34,280 nucleotides of DNA from a virus. Positions 22,017 through 29,389 of this stretch are shown in pieces (the first letter of the stretch is position 1; each line of letters opens with the position of its first letter). Position numbers and translations under genes: made by a program. The DNA lies in the IMG/VR virus record IMGVR_UViG_3300021959_000185, positions 1-34,280 of that record, one strand, 5' to 3'. The notes under the pieces are model-generated. The model was not told the origin of the DNA. It did no database searches and worked only from the letters and a program-made list of their open reading frames with translations.

Positions 22017-23237
22017 ATGAAAAGTTTCTTTCAGTTCCTGACAGAGGCACAATCGCAGGCAAGTATGCAGGCGAGTAAATTAAACCTCAAAAGTGACGGA
22101 CACGGTGGTTGGTTAGACACTCGTGGCAACTTTGTTGCGACTACTGAAGATGGTAAGTTAAAGTTTTTAGATAAAAAGAAATCAAAAGCAGAAGATGGCA
22201 AACCTGCACAAGCAAGAGCAGCAGCAAAACCTGAGGAAAAATCTGACAAGGTTGCACCTAAAGAGACTGATAAGACATCATCAAAAGAAAGTGGAGGAGA
22301 TCAGACTGGTTCAGAGACTGCAGAAACTCTGACTGTTGCATTTGGTCGTTTTAATCCACCAACTATTGGTCATGGAAAACTTTTGAGTGGTTCAAAAAAG
22401 GCAGCTGCAGGTGGTGACCTTAAAATTTATCCTTCAAGGACTCAAGATTCAAAGAAGAATCCACTTGATCCTGATATGAAAATTTCATATATGAAAAAAA
22501 TGTTCCCCGAATATTCAGAGAACATTGTAAATGATGCTGAAATGAAATCTATTTTTGATGTCTTAATTGCTGCTTCTGAGAAAGGATATTCCTCAGTAAA
22601 TATTGTTGTAGGATCTGATCGTCAAGCAGAGTTTGAGAATTTAGCACAAAAATATAATGGAGAACTTTACAACTTTGATTTGATTCGTGTTATTTCTGCA
22701 GGTACTCGCGATTCTGATGCAGAAGGTGTTGAAGGTATGTCAGCATCTAAGATGAGGAAGGCTGTACTTGATGACGACTTCGATTCTTTTAGAAAGGGCA
22801 CACCAAAAGAGTTAGATGATGGTGATACTAAAGCATTGTTCAATGCAGTTCGTTCTGGAATGTCTGTAAAGAAAAAGAAAAAAGTTGAAGAACTTTGGCA
22901 GATTATTCCAAAATTTGATATGAAGAATCTTCGTGAGAATTACATTTCGGGAAAGATCTTCAAGATTGGAGATATTGTGGAAAATACTAATACTGGATTG
23001 GTTGGTAAAATTATACGTCGTGGAACTAATCATCTCATTTGTGTTACTGAAGAAGACTATATGTTTAAGGCATGGATTCATGATGTTATGGAATCTGTTG
23101 TAAATTATTCTGGACCTTCAGGAGTTCCTGCAAATCAGAGACTGGTTGGTACTGATGCTCATAAAAAATATGTTATGAAAATGATGGGTGTTAAGGAAAT
23201 TAGGAACTTCATAAATAAATATAAGGATAAAAAGTAA
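22017..23237 (+). CDS. Nucleotidyltransferase-domain protein with capsid-targeting-like N-terminus
   Basis: A 406-residue protein in three parts. The N-terminus MKSFFQFLTEAQ resembles the T4 internal-protein capsid-targeting peptide (MKTYQEFIAE as I recall) and contains LTE, a possible (L/I)-x-E cleavage site of the gp21 prohead protease. A basic Lys/Ala linker follows. The middle (about residues 100-285) is a nucleotidyltransferase of the NadM/cytidylyltransferase type with TVAFGRFNPPTIGHGKLL and GMSASKMRKA, the family's T/HxGH and ISxSxxR motifs. The C-terminus (about 305-355) has a KOW/SH3-like FKIGDIVENTNTGLVGKIIRR. It is likely packaged in the head. Its substrate is unknown. Confidence 0.75.
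   Translation: MKSFFQFLTEAQSQASMQASKLNLKSDGHGGWLDTRGNFVATTEDGKLKFLDKKKSKAEDGKPAQARAAAKPEEKSDKVAPKETDKTSSKESGGDQTGSETAETLTVAFGRFNPPTIGHGKLLSGSKKAAAGGDLKIYPSRTQDSKKNPLDPDMKISYMKKMFPEYSENIVNDAEMKSIFDVLIAASEKGYSSVNIVVGSDRQAEFENLAQKYNGELYNFDLIRVISAGTRDSDAEGVEGMSASKMRKAVLDDDFDSFRKGTPKELDDGDTKALFNAVRSGMSVKKKKKVEELWQIIPKFDMKNLRENYISGKIFKIGDIVENTNTGLVGKIIRRGTNHLICVTEEDYMFKAWIHDVMESVVNYSGPSGVPANQRLVGTDAHKKYVMKMMGVKEIRNFINKYKDKK
23210..23221 (+). promoter_or_regulatory. Late-promoter candidate before the 827-aa gene
   Basis: CATAAATA (23210-23217) and an overlapping AATAAATA (23214-23221) lie 31-42 bases before the ATG at 23252, inside the last codons of the upstream gene. Each differs by one base from TATAAATA. 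Confidence 0.45.
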
Positions 23238-23251
23238 ACGTATCTATACTT

Positions 23252-25735
23252 ATGACTCACCTTAACGATATTACCAAAATTTATTTGGATCAAATTGCTG
23301 AGAAAAAAGACGATTCATATCTGGAACCAGATATGAAGAAGCGTCAGGCAAACAATGAGAAGGCTCGTAAGGAACTTGCAAAGGGTCCTCAAATGAAGAA
23401 CCCCCACTTCGAGTCGGTTGAGGTTGAAGAAGAGAAGAAACCTTTGCCTAAGACAAAAATGTTCCGCAAAGCGGGCAACCTTGGACGTGATGCAATCAGT
23501 ACTCCTATTGATCCTGAGAAGCGTCAGAAGGCATATGATCGTTCCAAAAAGATTATCAAAACTCTGAATGTTGAGGGACTTGATCCAGTAGGAAAAGAAG
23601 ATAGTGATATTGATAATGATGATAAGAAAAATACCAAGGCAGATAAGTATTTGATGAATCGTCGTAAGACGATTGGAAAGGCTATGAATAAAGTTGATGA
23701 GGCAGTTCATGCATCTAAAACTAAAATTCATTCTCCTCATGAAGTTCCTGATAAAAATTTAAAGGGACTTGTATCAAAAGCAGTCAAGAGAATTGATACT
23801 GATGTTGATGGAGATACCGATAAGAATGACAAGGCAAAAGGTGAACTTGGTGAGTTTGTACCAGGAGTAGGAAACAAGAGACTTTATTCGACTACAAGAA
23901 CAAAAACTGCAAAAGAATCTTTCTCAAACTGGAGACAAGATCTTTCTGAAGTTATGGGAGAGGGCGAAACCGAAAAAAAGATCAAAGAAAAAAAAGTAAA
24001 TAATAAAATCAAGATCAATCCAAAACTTGGTGAAGCAATTGAACAAATTGGTGGAACTCTCTTAGAGGAAATTGAAGTTGATGAGATGGATTTTATCATC
24101 GAGAGCGTATATGATGAACTACTTGAAGAAGGTTATGCCGAAGATGATGTTGAAGAAGCAATTGAAAATGCTATGGAAGCAACGGTAACCTTTGGTTCTG
24201 ATACCAAACCAATGAAAAAAGATGGTTCTCAAGTAGGATCAAGAAGAAAGTTCCTTAAGAGAAAGGCTGGCGAGTTTCTTCAAAAATCAAAGAAGAAAGT
24301 AGGAATGGCAGTTGCTCAGGCACGAGTTGATGCTTACAATAAAAAGAGAGAAGTAAAGCAAGCAGCAAAAGATAAGGTAAACCAGAAGAAGCAAAGTCTT
24401 AAGAACTTTATCAAAAATAAGGCTCAAAAGGTTGTTGACCGTATGAGTGAGGAAGTTGAAGTAGAAGAGTATGTTGATTTCCTTATTACTGAAGGGTATG
24501 ATTGCTCTGATCTTACCTGGGATGATATGTATGAAGAGTATCAATCTTTAGATGAAGGTTTACGTTCTGCAGTAAAGAGACTTCTTGGTAAGAAGAAAGA
24601 AGAACCAGCAAAACCCATGAGTAGGGGTGATCAACTTCGTAAGAAGTATAATGTTGGTCCAGAAAAATCTGATACTTCTGCTAAGGCTCAAATTCTTAAG
24701 AAGACCCGTGCAAAAGCAGATAGTGATCAAAAAGAATTTGGTGGATCACGTTATTCTAAAGGTGTTGCAGATAGATCAAAAGCAGCACATGAACGTCAAT
24801 TGAAAGGTGGTTATAGTAAGTATGGTGCTGATGATGCGAGAGGCAGTGGTAACAAAGCCCGCAAACGTGCCGCAGCTTTAACTAAAGAAGAACTTGAGCA
24901 GATTGAAGAACTTCATAAAGGTAGGCACGGACAGACTGAGAAGCAGTATCAGGACAGCAGATCTGATGCTGGTAAGATGATCTCTGGTGACTCTAAAATG
25001 AGTGGATCTAGGTATGCTCAGGGCAGAAGAACTAGCAGTGATGCTGGTCCTCAACCTGCTGGTGGGTCTAAGAAACCTGCAAGTCAGGGTAAGATGGACA
25101 GTGGCACACGCACTGACATCACCTTCCGTAAGGCAGCACTTAAAAAGAAAGCAGCAGAAATGAAGGAGGATGCAGAAGTTTCTGAAGGTGTATATGGTGA
25201 TAAAACTTCAATGAGAAAGGCAGCCGCCAAAGAAAGAGCATCAGAAAAAAAAGCAGGAAGCAAGGCAAAGGCTCCTGGTAGACTTGGACCTTCTGCTGGA
25301 AAGTCTTATGCTGATCATGAAGAGTATTCAATTAGAGCACACGATAAGATTACTAAAAAGACTAAACCATCTGTTGTTGGAATGACCAGTGAAGAGGCAT
25401 CAATGTCTCCTCAAGAATTGCAACTTCAAAAAAAGAAGGCAAGAATTGATAGAATGATTGCTATGAAGAGGGCACAAAATCTTTCTAAAAAAAAGACTGG
25501 TGCTGAAACCCCAGCAAAGGCAATGGGAGAAGCAACCGAAGATTCTCTGAGAGACCGTCGCATGGAACGCGGTGGTGTGGATGGTAATGTCAGATATGAT
25601 AGAGCACCTAAACCTGCTAACACTGCTGGTAAAAAGAAACCTGCTTCTGATGGCATGTCTGCATTTGAGAAAGTAAAGGCAAGCATTCGTGCCAAGCATG
25701 GACAGGGTGCAATCATGAATACCGAGAAGAAGTAA
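23252..25735 (+). CDS. Large lysine-rich virion-type protein with acidic metal-binding-like loops
   Basis: An 827-residue, highly charged protein. The N-terminus MTHLNDITKIYLDQIAEKK is of a type I remember from cyanophage structural proteins, and its IAE fits a prohead-protease site. EF-hand/dockerin-like acidic runs are DSDIDNDDKKNTKAD (117-131) and DTDVDGDTDKND (182-193). Residues 160-222 recur in the next protein with 89% identity. Two modules of the form F-I-IES-x-YDELLEEGY and DFLITEGYDCSD-x-TWDDMYEEY are helical. The second half is basic, low in hydrophobics and rich in Gly/Ser/Lys. Probably an internal or scaffold-like head protein. Stop overlaps the next start (TAATG). Confidence 0.65.
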   Translation: MTHLNDITKIYLDQIAEKKDDSYLEPDMKKRQANNEKARKELAKGPQMKNPHFESVEVEEEKKPLPKTKMFRKAGNLGRDAISTPIDPEKRQKAYDRSKKIIKTLNVEGLDPVGKEDSDIDNDDKKNTKADKYLMNRRKTIGKAMNKVDEAVHASKTKIHSPHEVPDKNLKGLVSKAVKRIDTDVDGDTDKNDKAKGELGEFVPGVGNKRLYSTTRTKTAKESFSNWRQDLSEVMGEGETEKKIKEKKVNNKIKINPKLGEAIEQIGGTLLEEIEVDEMDFIIESVYDELLEEGYAEDDVEEAIENAMEATVTFGSDTKPMKKDGSQVGSRRKFLKRKAGEFLQKSKKKVGMAVAQARVDAYNKKREVKQAAKDKVNQKKQSLKNFIKNKAQKVVDRMSEEVEVEEYVDFLITEGYDCSDLTWDDMYEEYQSLDEGLRSAVKRLLGKKKEEPAKPMSRGDQLRKKYNVGPEKSDTSAKAQILKKTRAKADSDQKEFGGSRYSKGVADRSKAAHERQLKGGYSKYGADDARGSGNKARKRAAALTKEELEQIEELHKGRHGQTEKQYQDSRSDAGKMISGDSKMSGSRYAQGRRTSSDAGPQPAGGSKKPASQGKMDSGTRTDITFRKAALKKKAAEMKEDAEVSEGVYGDKTSMRKAAAKERASEKKAGSKAKAPGRLGPSAGKSYADHEEYSIRAHDKITKKTKPSVVGMTSEEASMSPQELQLQKKKARIDRMIAMKRAQNLSKKKTGAETPAKAMGEATEDSLRDRRMERGGVDGNVRYDRAPKPANTAGKKKPASDGMSAFEKVKASIRAKHGQGAIMNTEKK
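23729..23917 (+). repeat. 63-codon module, copy 1
   Basis: Encodes residues 160-222 of the 827-aa protein. It aligns without gaps to 25930-26118; 56 of 63 residues are identical by eye. Shared landmarks are PHEVP, KNLKGLV, DTDVDGDTD, GELGEF and PGVGNKRLYSTT. Many differences between the DNA copies are synonymous. Confidence 0.9.
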
Positions 25736-26577
25736 TGCCTGCTGTATCTAAAGCACAGCAGAAGTTCTTTGGGATAGTTCGTGCCATCCAAAAAGGTGAG
25801 ATGGCAGCGACTACTCCTGAGACTGCAAAGGCAGCTTCTGATATGAAGAAGAAAGATGTAAAGGATTTTGCTTCTACTAAACATAAAGGACTTCCGAAAA
25901 AGAAACTTGAAGAGATCCATAAACAAGCACACACGCCACATGAAGTTCCTTCTAAAAATTTAAAGGGACTTGTAAAAAAAGCAGTAAAAAGAATTGATAC
26001 TGATGTGGATGGTGATACAGATCATAACGATAAAAAAAAGGGAGAACTTGGTGAGTTTATTCCTGGCGTAGGAAATAAAAGACTCTATTCTACAACTGGA
26101 ACAAAAACTGCAAAGGAAGCATATTATGGTGGTGAGGAGCAGAGGAAGAAAGACGAGAAGAAGAAAAAGATTGATGCCTTCATGGATAGGGCAATGCCAA
26201 AGCGCACCTTTGATCAGATGGGAAGAGAGACTGACCGTCGTACTGGTAAACTAAAAGAGGAAGATAATTTCACTCAAAAGAAAAAGATACTGAAGAGAGC
26301 AAAACCTCTCCATAAACATCTTTATAAAAACCTCCATAAAAAAGATATGTCTGGTGATGTAAATGAGGTCTATAGTAATTCTGATGCATCCCGTGCAGAG
26401 AAATATTCTAGAGATGATAAAGAGAAGAAACAATTTGCTAAGAACGACAAACGTAAGAAGTTTGGTAAGTTTGTGAAGGATGTAGAAGCAGTCCGAGGCA
26501 AGCGTAAGGGTATGCGTGGAACTAGTAAGGGTAAGTGGGGAACTTTTAATAAAGGTGTCTTTACTCCAGATAATTGA
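25735..26577 (+). CDS. DUF3008-like basic protein sharing the 63-residue module
   Basis: A 280-residue basic protein. The N-terminus (about 1-62: MPAVSKAQQKFFGIVRAIQK, then DVKDFASTKHKGLPKKK) matches DUF3008, known from bacteria and cyanophages. Residues 66-128 are the module also found in the 827-aa protein, with an EF-hand-like DTDVDGDTDHND at 88-99. The rest is rich in Lys, Arg and Asp and ends GTFNKGVFTPDN. Strong basic charge suits DNA contact inside the head, which is inference. It is coupled to the upstream gene. Confidence 0.7.
   Translation: MPAVSKAQQKFFGIVRAIQKGEMAATTPETAKAASDMKKKDVKDFASTKHKGLPKKKLEEIHKQAHTPHEVPSKNLKGLVKKAVKRIDTDVDGDTDHNDKKKGELGEFIPGVGNKRLYSTTGTKTAKEAYYGGEEQRKKDEKKKKIDAFMDRAMPKRTFDQMGRETDRRTGKLKEEDNFTQKKKILKRAKPLHKHLYKNLHKKDMSGDVNEVYSNSDASRAEKYSRDDKEKKQFAKNDKRKKFGKFVKDVEAVRGKRKGMRGTSKGKWGTFNKGVFTPDN
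25930..26118 (+). repeat. 63-codon module, copy 2
   Basis: Encodes residues 66-128 of the DUF3008-like protein and aligns without gaps to 23729-23917. The amino-acid differences are seven substitutions; the acidic loop differs only at K/H. Confidence 0.9.
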
Positions 26578-26605
26578 TATATAGAGTGTAGAACTGAGGT
26601 TCATT

Positions 26606-26809
26606 ATGCTCGCATTCTTACTTCCACTCGCATCAAAAATTATCACCGATGCTGTTGCTAAAATTCCAGAAAATGAAGAACTTGGTGAGAAGATGGTTGA
26701 GATCTGTCTTGTTATTCTTGCTAAAGCGGTTAAGCTGACCAAGACTGATATGGATGATCAACTTCTTGAAGTTGTATCAAAGGCAATCAAAACAAGAGAC
26801 GAAGAGTAA
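26606..26809 (+). CDS. Small protein with hydrophobic N-terminus
   Basis: A 67-residue protein, MLAFLLPLASKIITDAVAKI then an acidic region and two amphipathic helices (KMVEICLVILAKAVKLTK, LLEVVSKAIKTRDEE). A GAGGT site precedes the ATG. It could be a small membrane-associated or virion protein; not a clear holin. A strong terminator follows. Confidence 0.6.
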   Translation: MLAFLLPLASKIITDAVAKIPENEELGEKMVEICLVILAKAVKLTKTDMDDQLLEVVSKAIKTRDEE

Positions 26810-26812
26810 TAG

Positions 26813-26844
26813 ATGGGAGACCAAATTCAAGGTCTCCCATTTTT
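26813..26844 (+). terminator. Strong rho-independent terminator
   Basis: ATGGGAGACC (26813-26822) pairs perfectly with GGTCTCCCAT (26831-26840) across an eight-base loop, followed by TTTT that leads straight into the late promoter at 26844. Confidence 0.92.
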
Positions 26845-26851
26845 ATAAATA
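26844..26851 (+). promoter_or_regulatory. T4-type late promoter, perfect TATAAATA
   Basis: TATAAATA starts on the last T of the terminator tract and lies 32 bases before the ATG of the next gene. It fits a gp55-dependent late promoter for the 183-aa virion protein. Confidence 0.85.
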
Positions 26852-26882
26852 TAATTAGCAAATAATTCAACGGAAGAAAGAC

Positions 26883-27434
26883 ATGGCACTTTGGGGGAAT
26901 AATGATTCCATCCGTGGCGGTGGAACAGTTTTTATCAACTATCAAACTGGTATTGTCACTGGTACTGCCACCACGTTTGGTCAGACTGGCGCAATTCAGG
27001 TTGGTGATGTTATTAGAGTTGGCGACCGTCTTCCTGGTGGTGCCTACTATGGTGACGCAGTAGTTACTAAAATCACTAGCGCAACTAATCTGACTATCGG
27101 TTCAACTGCCGGTCTTAGTGGTGCATTGGTTGGTGCAGCAGGAACTAGTTATGTTGGCTCACAACTTCCTAAATCCTCTATTCTGGATTCTAAGTTTAGT
27201 GAGAAGTATGGTACTGAGAGTAACAACGTATATGGTGTTGCAGCAGAAGGTTTAGATAACGCACAGTCTTCTACCTATCAACTGTCTCATGCTGGTTGGG
27301 TCGGTGTTACCACCTACACTGATGCAGACGGAAATCATAGAGTTAAGTCTGAAGTTCTTGTAGCGATGTCTGGTATTACCACGGGCAACGCACCTGCATT
27401 CCCACCTGGTAACGCTTACGGCGGCGAAAGCTGA
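26883..27434 (+). CDS. Putative virion structural protein
   Basis: A 183-residue strand-rich, Gly/Thr-rich protein starting MALWGNNDSIRGGGTVFINY. It includes GDVIRVGDRLPGGAYYGDAVVTKI, which looks like a small beta domain, and ADGNHRVKSEVLVAMSGITT near the end. Proteins opening MALWGN are frequent among cyanophage structural proteins as I recall. A perfect late promoter upstream supports a virion role. A GGAAG site precedes the ATG. Confidence 0.7.
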   Translation: MALWGNNDSIRGGGTVFINYQTGIVTGTATTFGQTGAIQVGDVIRVGDRLPGGAYYGDAVVTKITSATNLTIGSTAGLSGALVGAAGTSYVGSQLPKSSILDSKFSEKYGTESNNVYGVAAEGLDNAQSSTYQLSHAGWVGVTTYTDADGNHRVKSEVLVAMSGITTGNAPAFPPGNAYGGES

Positions 27435-27454
27435 TAAACTAATCTGATTAAAGT

Positions 27455-27850
27455 ATGATTTTTAATGAACTGAATGAGGACAACTTCCTCCTGTTTGCCA
27501 TCAAATATCATGAGAATCCTCAGGCAGTCACTAAAAAAGACTTTGAAAAAGATTTAAATCATTTCAAGTATATTAAACGACTACTGAAACGATACCGCAA
27601 TACAGGTGAACTCAAAACTCACCTGTTAGTAAATCACTTTATTATTCTTTATAACATATTTGGTGAAGCAGCAACTCCAATGCTGTTCTTCAAAATTGAC
27701 TCCGACTTGTGGCCTGCAATGAAGAGTTTTATTATATTCTTGAACAAGTTTCCTGAGTATCCTAAAACCTTTATTCATGATATCCAAGTTGATCTTAATT
27801 GTATGAAATACCTTTATAAAATCTATAATGGAAAAGAAGAATCTGTTTGA
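27455..27850 (+). CDS. Conserved T4-like protein of unknown function
   Basis: A 131-residue helical protein with the pattern FNELNEDNFLLFAIKYHENPQ, KYIKRLLKRYRNTGEL, and LLVNHFIILYNIFGEAATPMLFFK. I recognise this arrangement from many T4-like phages (NEDNFLLFA opening, LNH-x-I-x-LYN-x-FG core), always without a known function. Its 3' end overlaps the next gene by 23 bases. Confidence 0.7.
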   Translation: MIFNELNEDNFLLFAIKYHENPQAVTKKDFEKDLNHFKYIKRLLKRYRNTGELKTHLLVNHFIILYNIFGEAATPMLFFKIDSDLWPAMKSFIIFLNKFPEYPKTFIHDIQVDLNCMKYLYKIYNGKEESV

Positions 27851-28022
27851 AAAATTAAAGCGAATTCGCGAAGAAGGTGTTATTGGAGCGAATGTTCCTA
27901 CTAACTCAATGGCGAGTGGCAAGATTGCAGGTTCTGTTGAAGCGGGAGATGATCCTCCAGTGAGAAGAAAGAGAAAGAAATATATCTATCAGAAAGGTCT
28001 AAGAAAAATCTGGAAACCATAA
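27828..28022 (+). CDS. Small basic virion-type protein
   Basis: A 64-residue protein (MEKKNLFEKLKRIREEGVIG...) with a KIAGSVEAGDDPPVRRKRKKY segment and the end LRKIWKP. The GDDPPVR plus basic run is a signature I recall in small T4-like cyanophage proteins near structural genes. It overlaps the gene before and lies one base before the next. Confidence 0.6.
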   Translation: MEKKNLFEKLKRIREEGVIGANVPTNSMASGKIAGSVEAGDDPPVRRKRKKYIYQKGLRKIWKP

Positions 28023-28023
28023 A

Positions 28024-28425
28024 ATGGCAGATCAAGTTAAAGTTGCGGTACTTGAAGAAAGACTTGAGAATTTTGAAATGTTTGTCTCTAAGTTAGATTC
28101 TGCTATTGAAAAAATTGCAGAGGTAAATAATAATGTGTCGCGCATGTTGGCGGTTCATGAAGAAAGAATATCTAGGCAAGAAGAAATCGACTCAGTATTG
28201 TTTGATAAGATCGACAAACTCCGTGATAAAATGGACAGCGATCATGACAGCGTTACTAAACGACTATCATTACTGGAACGAAAACTTTGGATTGGCCTCG
28301 GAGCACTGGGAGCAGTAGTAGCACTATCTAATCCACAAGCAATTAAAACGTTAAAACCCTTGTTATCTTCTGCTGAAAGTGCTATAGTGTTGCCAGCGGT
28401 TGCCCTTGTGAATGGATCATATTGA
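28024..28425 (+). CDS. Coiled-coil protein with C-terminal membrane segment
   Basis: A 133-residue protein. Residues about 1-95 are a heptad-type coiled coil (VLEERLENFEMFVSKLD, SLLERKL), followed by a hydrophobic segment LWIGLGALGAVVAL (about 96-109) and a second at the C-terminus. The layout resembles haemolysin XhlA-type or holin-associated phage proteins; lysis function is only a guess. It overlaps gp61 by 14 bases. Confidence 0.65.
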   Translation: MADQVKVAVLEERLENFEMFVSKLDSAIEKIAEVNNNVSRMLAVHEERISRQEEIDSVLFDKIDKLRDKMDSDHDSVTKRLSLLERKLWIGLGALGAVVALSNPQAIKTLKPLLSSAESAIVLPAVALVNGSY

Positions 28426-29389
28426 TTCCAAGTTTATTGGACTCGTATCACCAAGACTTCAGAAGTTTAAGAGAGTAAAGTCAAACCTCTATAACTTCCG
28501 ATGTCCTGTCTGTGGAGACTCACAGAAAAACAAGAATAAGACTAGGGGTTATTTGTATGCCGTAAAGGTAAACACTAACTTTAAGTGTCACAATTGTGGT
28601 GCTTCAATGTCCTTTAATAATTTCTTGAAGCAGATAGATCCTGCTCTCCATAAACAATACACTATGGAAAAGTTCAAGGGTGGACATACTGGTAGAAACT
28701 TCTTTACTGAAGAACCAGAGTTTACGTTTGAAATACCGAAGTTCAAGCAGAAAATTAAACTTCCCAAATGTTCAGAGGATGCTAGGCCTCAAGGATATCT
28801 TTTGGCAAGGAAACTCAACCCCGAAGACTTTTACTTTGCGGAACATTTTAAGAAGTTTGTCAATAAACTGAAACCAACTTTTGGTGATACAAAGTATGAT
28901 GAACCGAGAATTATCATCCCTCTGTATTATCAAAAAACCTTAATTGGAATCCAAGGCAGATCCATGGATTTTGGAAATCCCAAATCTGTTAAATATATCA
29001 CTGTGATGATTAATGATGACGCACCAAAAATCTACGGACTTGATAACATCAGAAAAGATGAACCAGTTTATGTCACCGAAGGTCCTTTCGATTCCACATT
29101 CATTCGCAATGCGATTGCTATGTGCGGAGCTGATGCTGATGTTAGTCGCTGGGGGATTAGCAATCCTGTGTGGATTTATGATAACGAACCACGCAATAGA
29201 GAAATCGTCAATCGTATCTCCAAGACAATTGATGCAGGCGACTCCGTAGTTATCTGGCCAGATACCATTGACGAAAAAGATATAAATGATATGGTAATGT
29301 CTGGACTAGATGTGCAGTCTGTGATAGAATCAAACACCTATGCTGGTTTAGAAGCAAAACTAAAATTTACCTCCTGGAAGAAAATATGA
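28412..29389 (+). CDS. 61: DNA primase gp61
   Basis: The primase makes RNA primers and acts with gp41. The 325-residue protein has an N-terminal zinc finger, CPVC (31-34) and CHNC (59-62), then a Toprim-type VYVTEGPFDSTFIRNAIAM and VVIWPDTIDEKDINDM. Length matches T4 gp61 (342). It starts within the coiled-coil gene and overlaps nrdA by four bases. Confidence 0.93.
   Translation: MDHIDSKFIGLVSPRLQKFKRVKSNLYNFRCPVCGDSQKNKNKTRGYLYAVKVNTNFKCHNCGASMSFNNFLKQIDPALHKQYTMEKFKGGHTGRNFFTEEPEFTFEIPKFKQKIKLPKCSEDARPQGYLLARKLNPEDFYFAEHFKKFVNKLKPTFGDTKYDEPRIIIPLYYQKTLIGIQGRSMDFGNPKSVKYITVMINDDAPKIYGLDNIRKDEPVYVTEGPFDSTFIRNAIAMCGADADVSRWGISNPVWIYDNEPRNREIVNRISKTIDAGDSVVIWPDTIDEKDINDMVMSGLDVQSVIESNTYAGLEAKLKFTSWKKI

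Noticed and set aside
23315-23740. Minus-strand ORF of 141 codons
   Set aside because: Shadow of the 827-aa gene, hydrophobic by complement only.
25426-25941. Minus-strand ORF of 171 codons
   Set aside because: It is antisense to the 827-aa and DUF3008-like genes. Its Leu/Phe/Ser-rich product is what the complement of lysine-rich coding DNA gives, and no ribosome site or promoter was seen.
23729-26118. CRISPR array or transposon ends explaining the repeated module
   Set aside because: Only two copies 2.2 kb apart, coding in frame, without spacers, terminal inverted repeats or a transposase.
26251-26742. Minus-strand ORF of 163 codons
   Set aside because: Antisense to two + strand genes and the gap between them; composition is a mirror of basic coding sequence.
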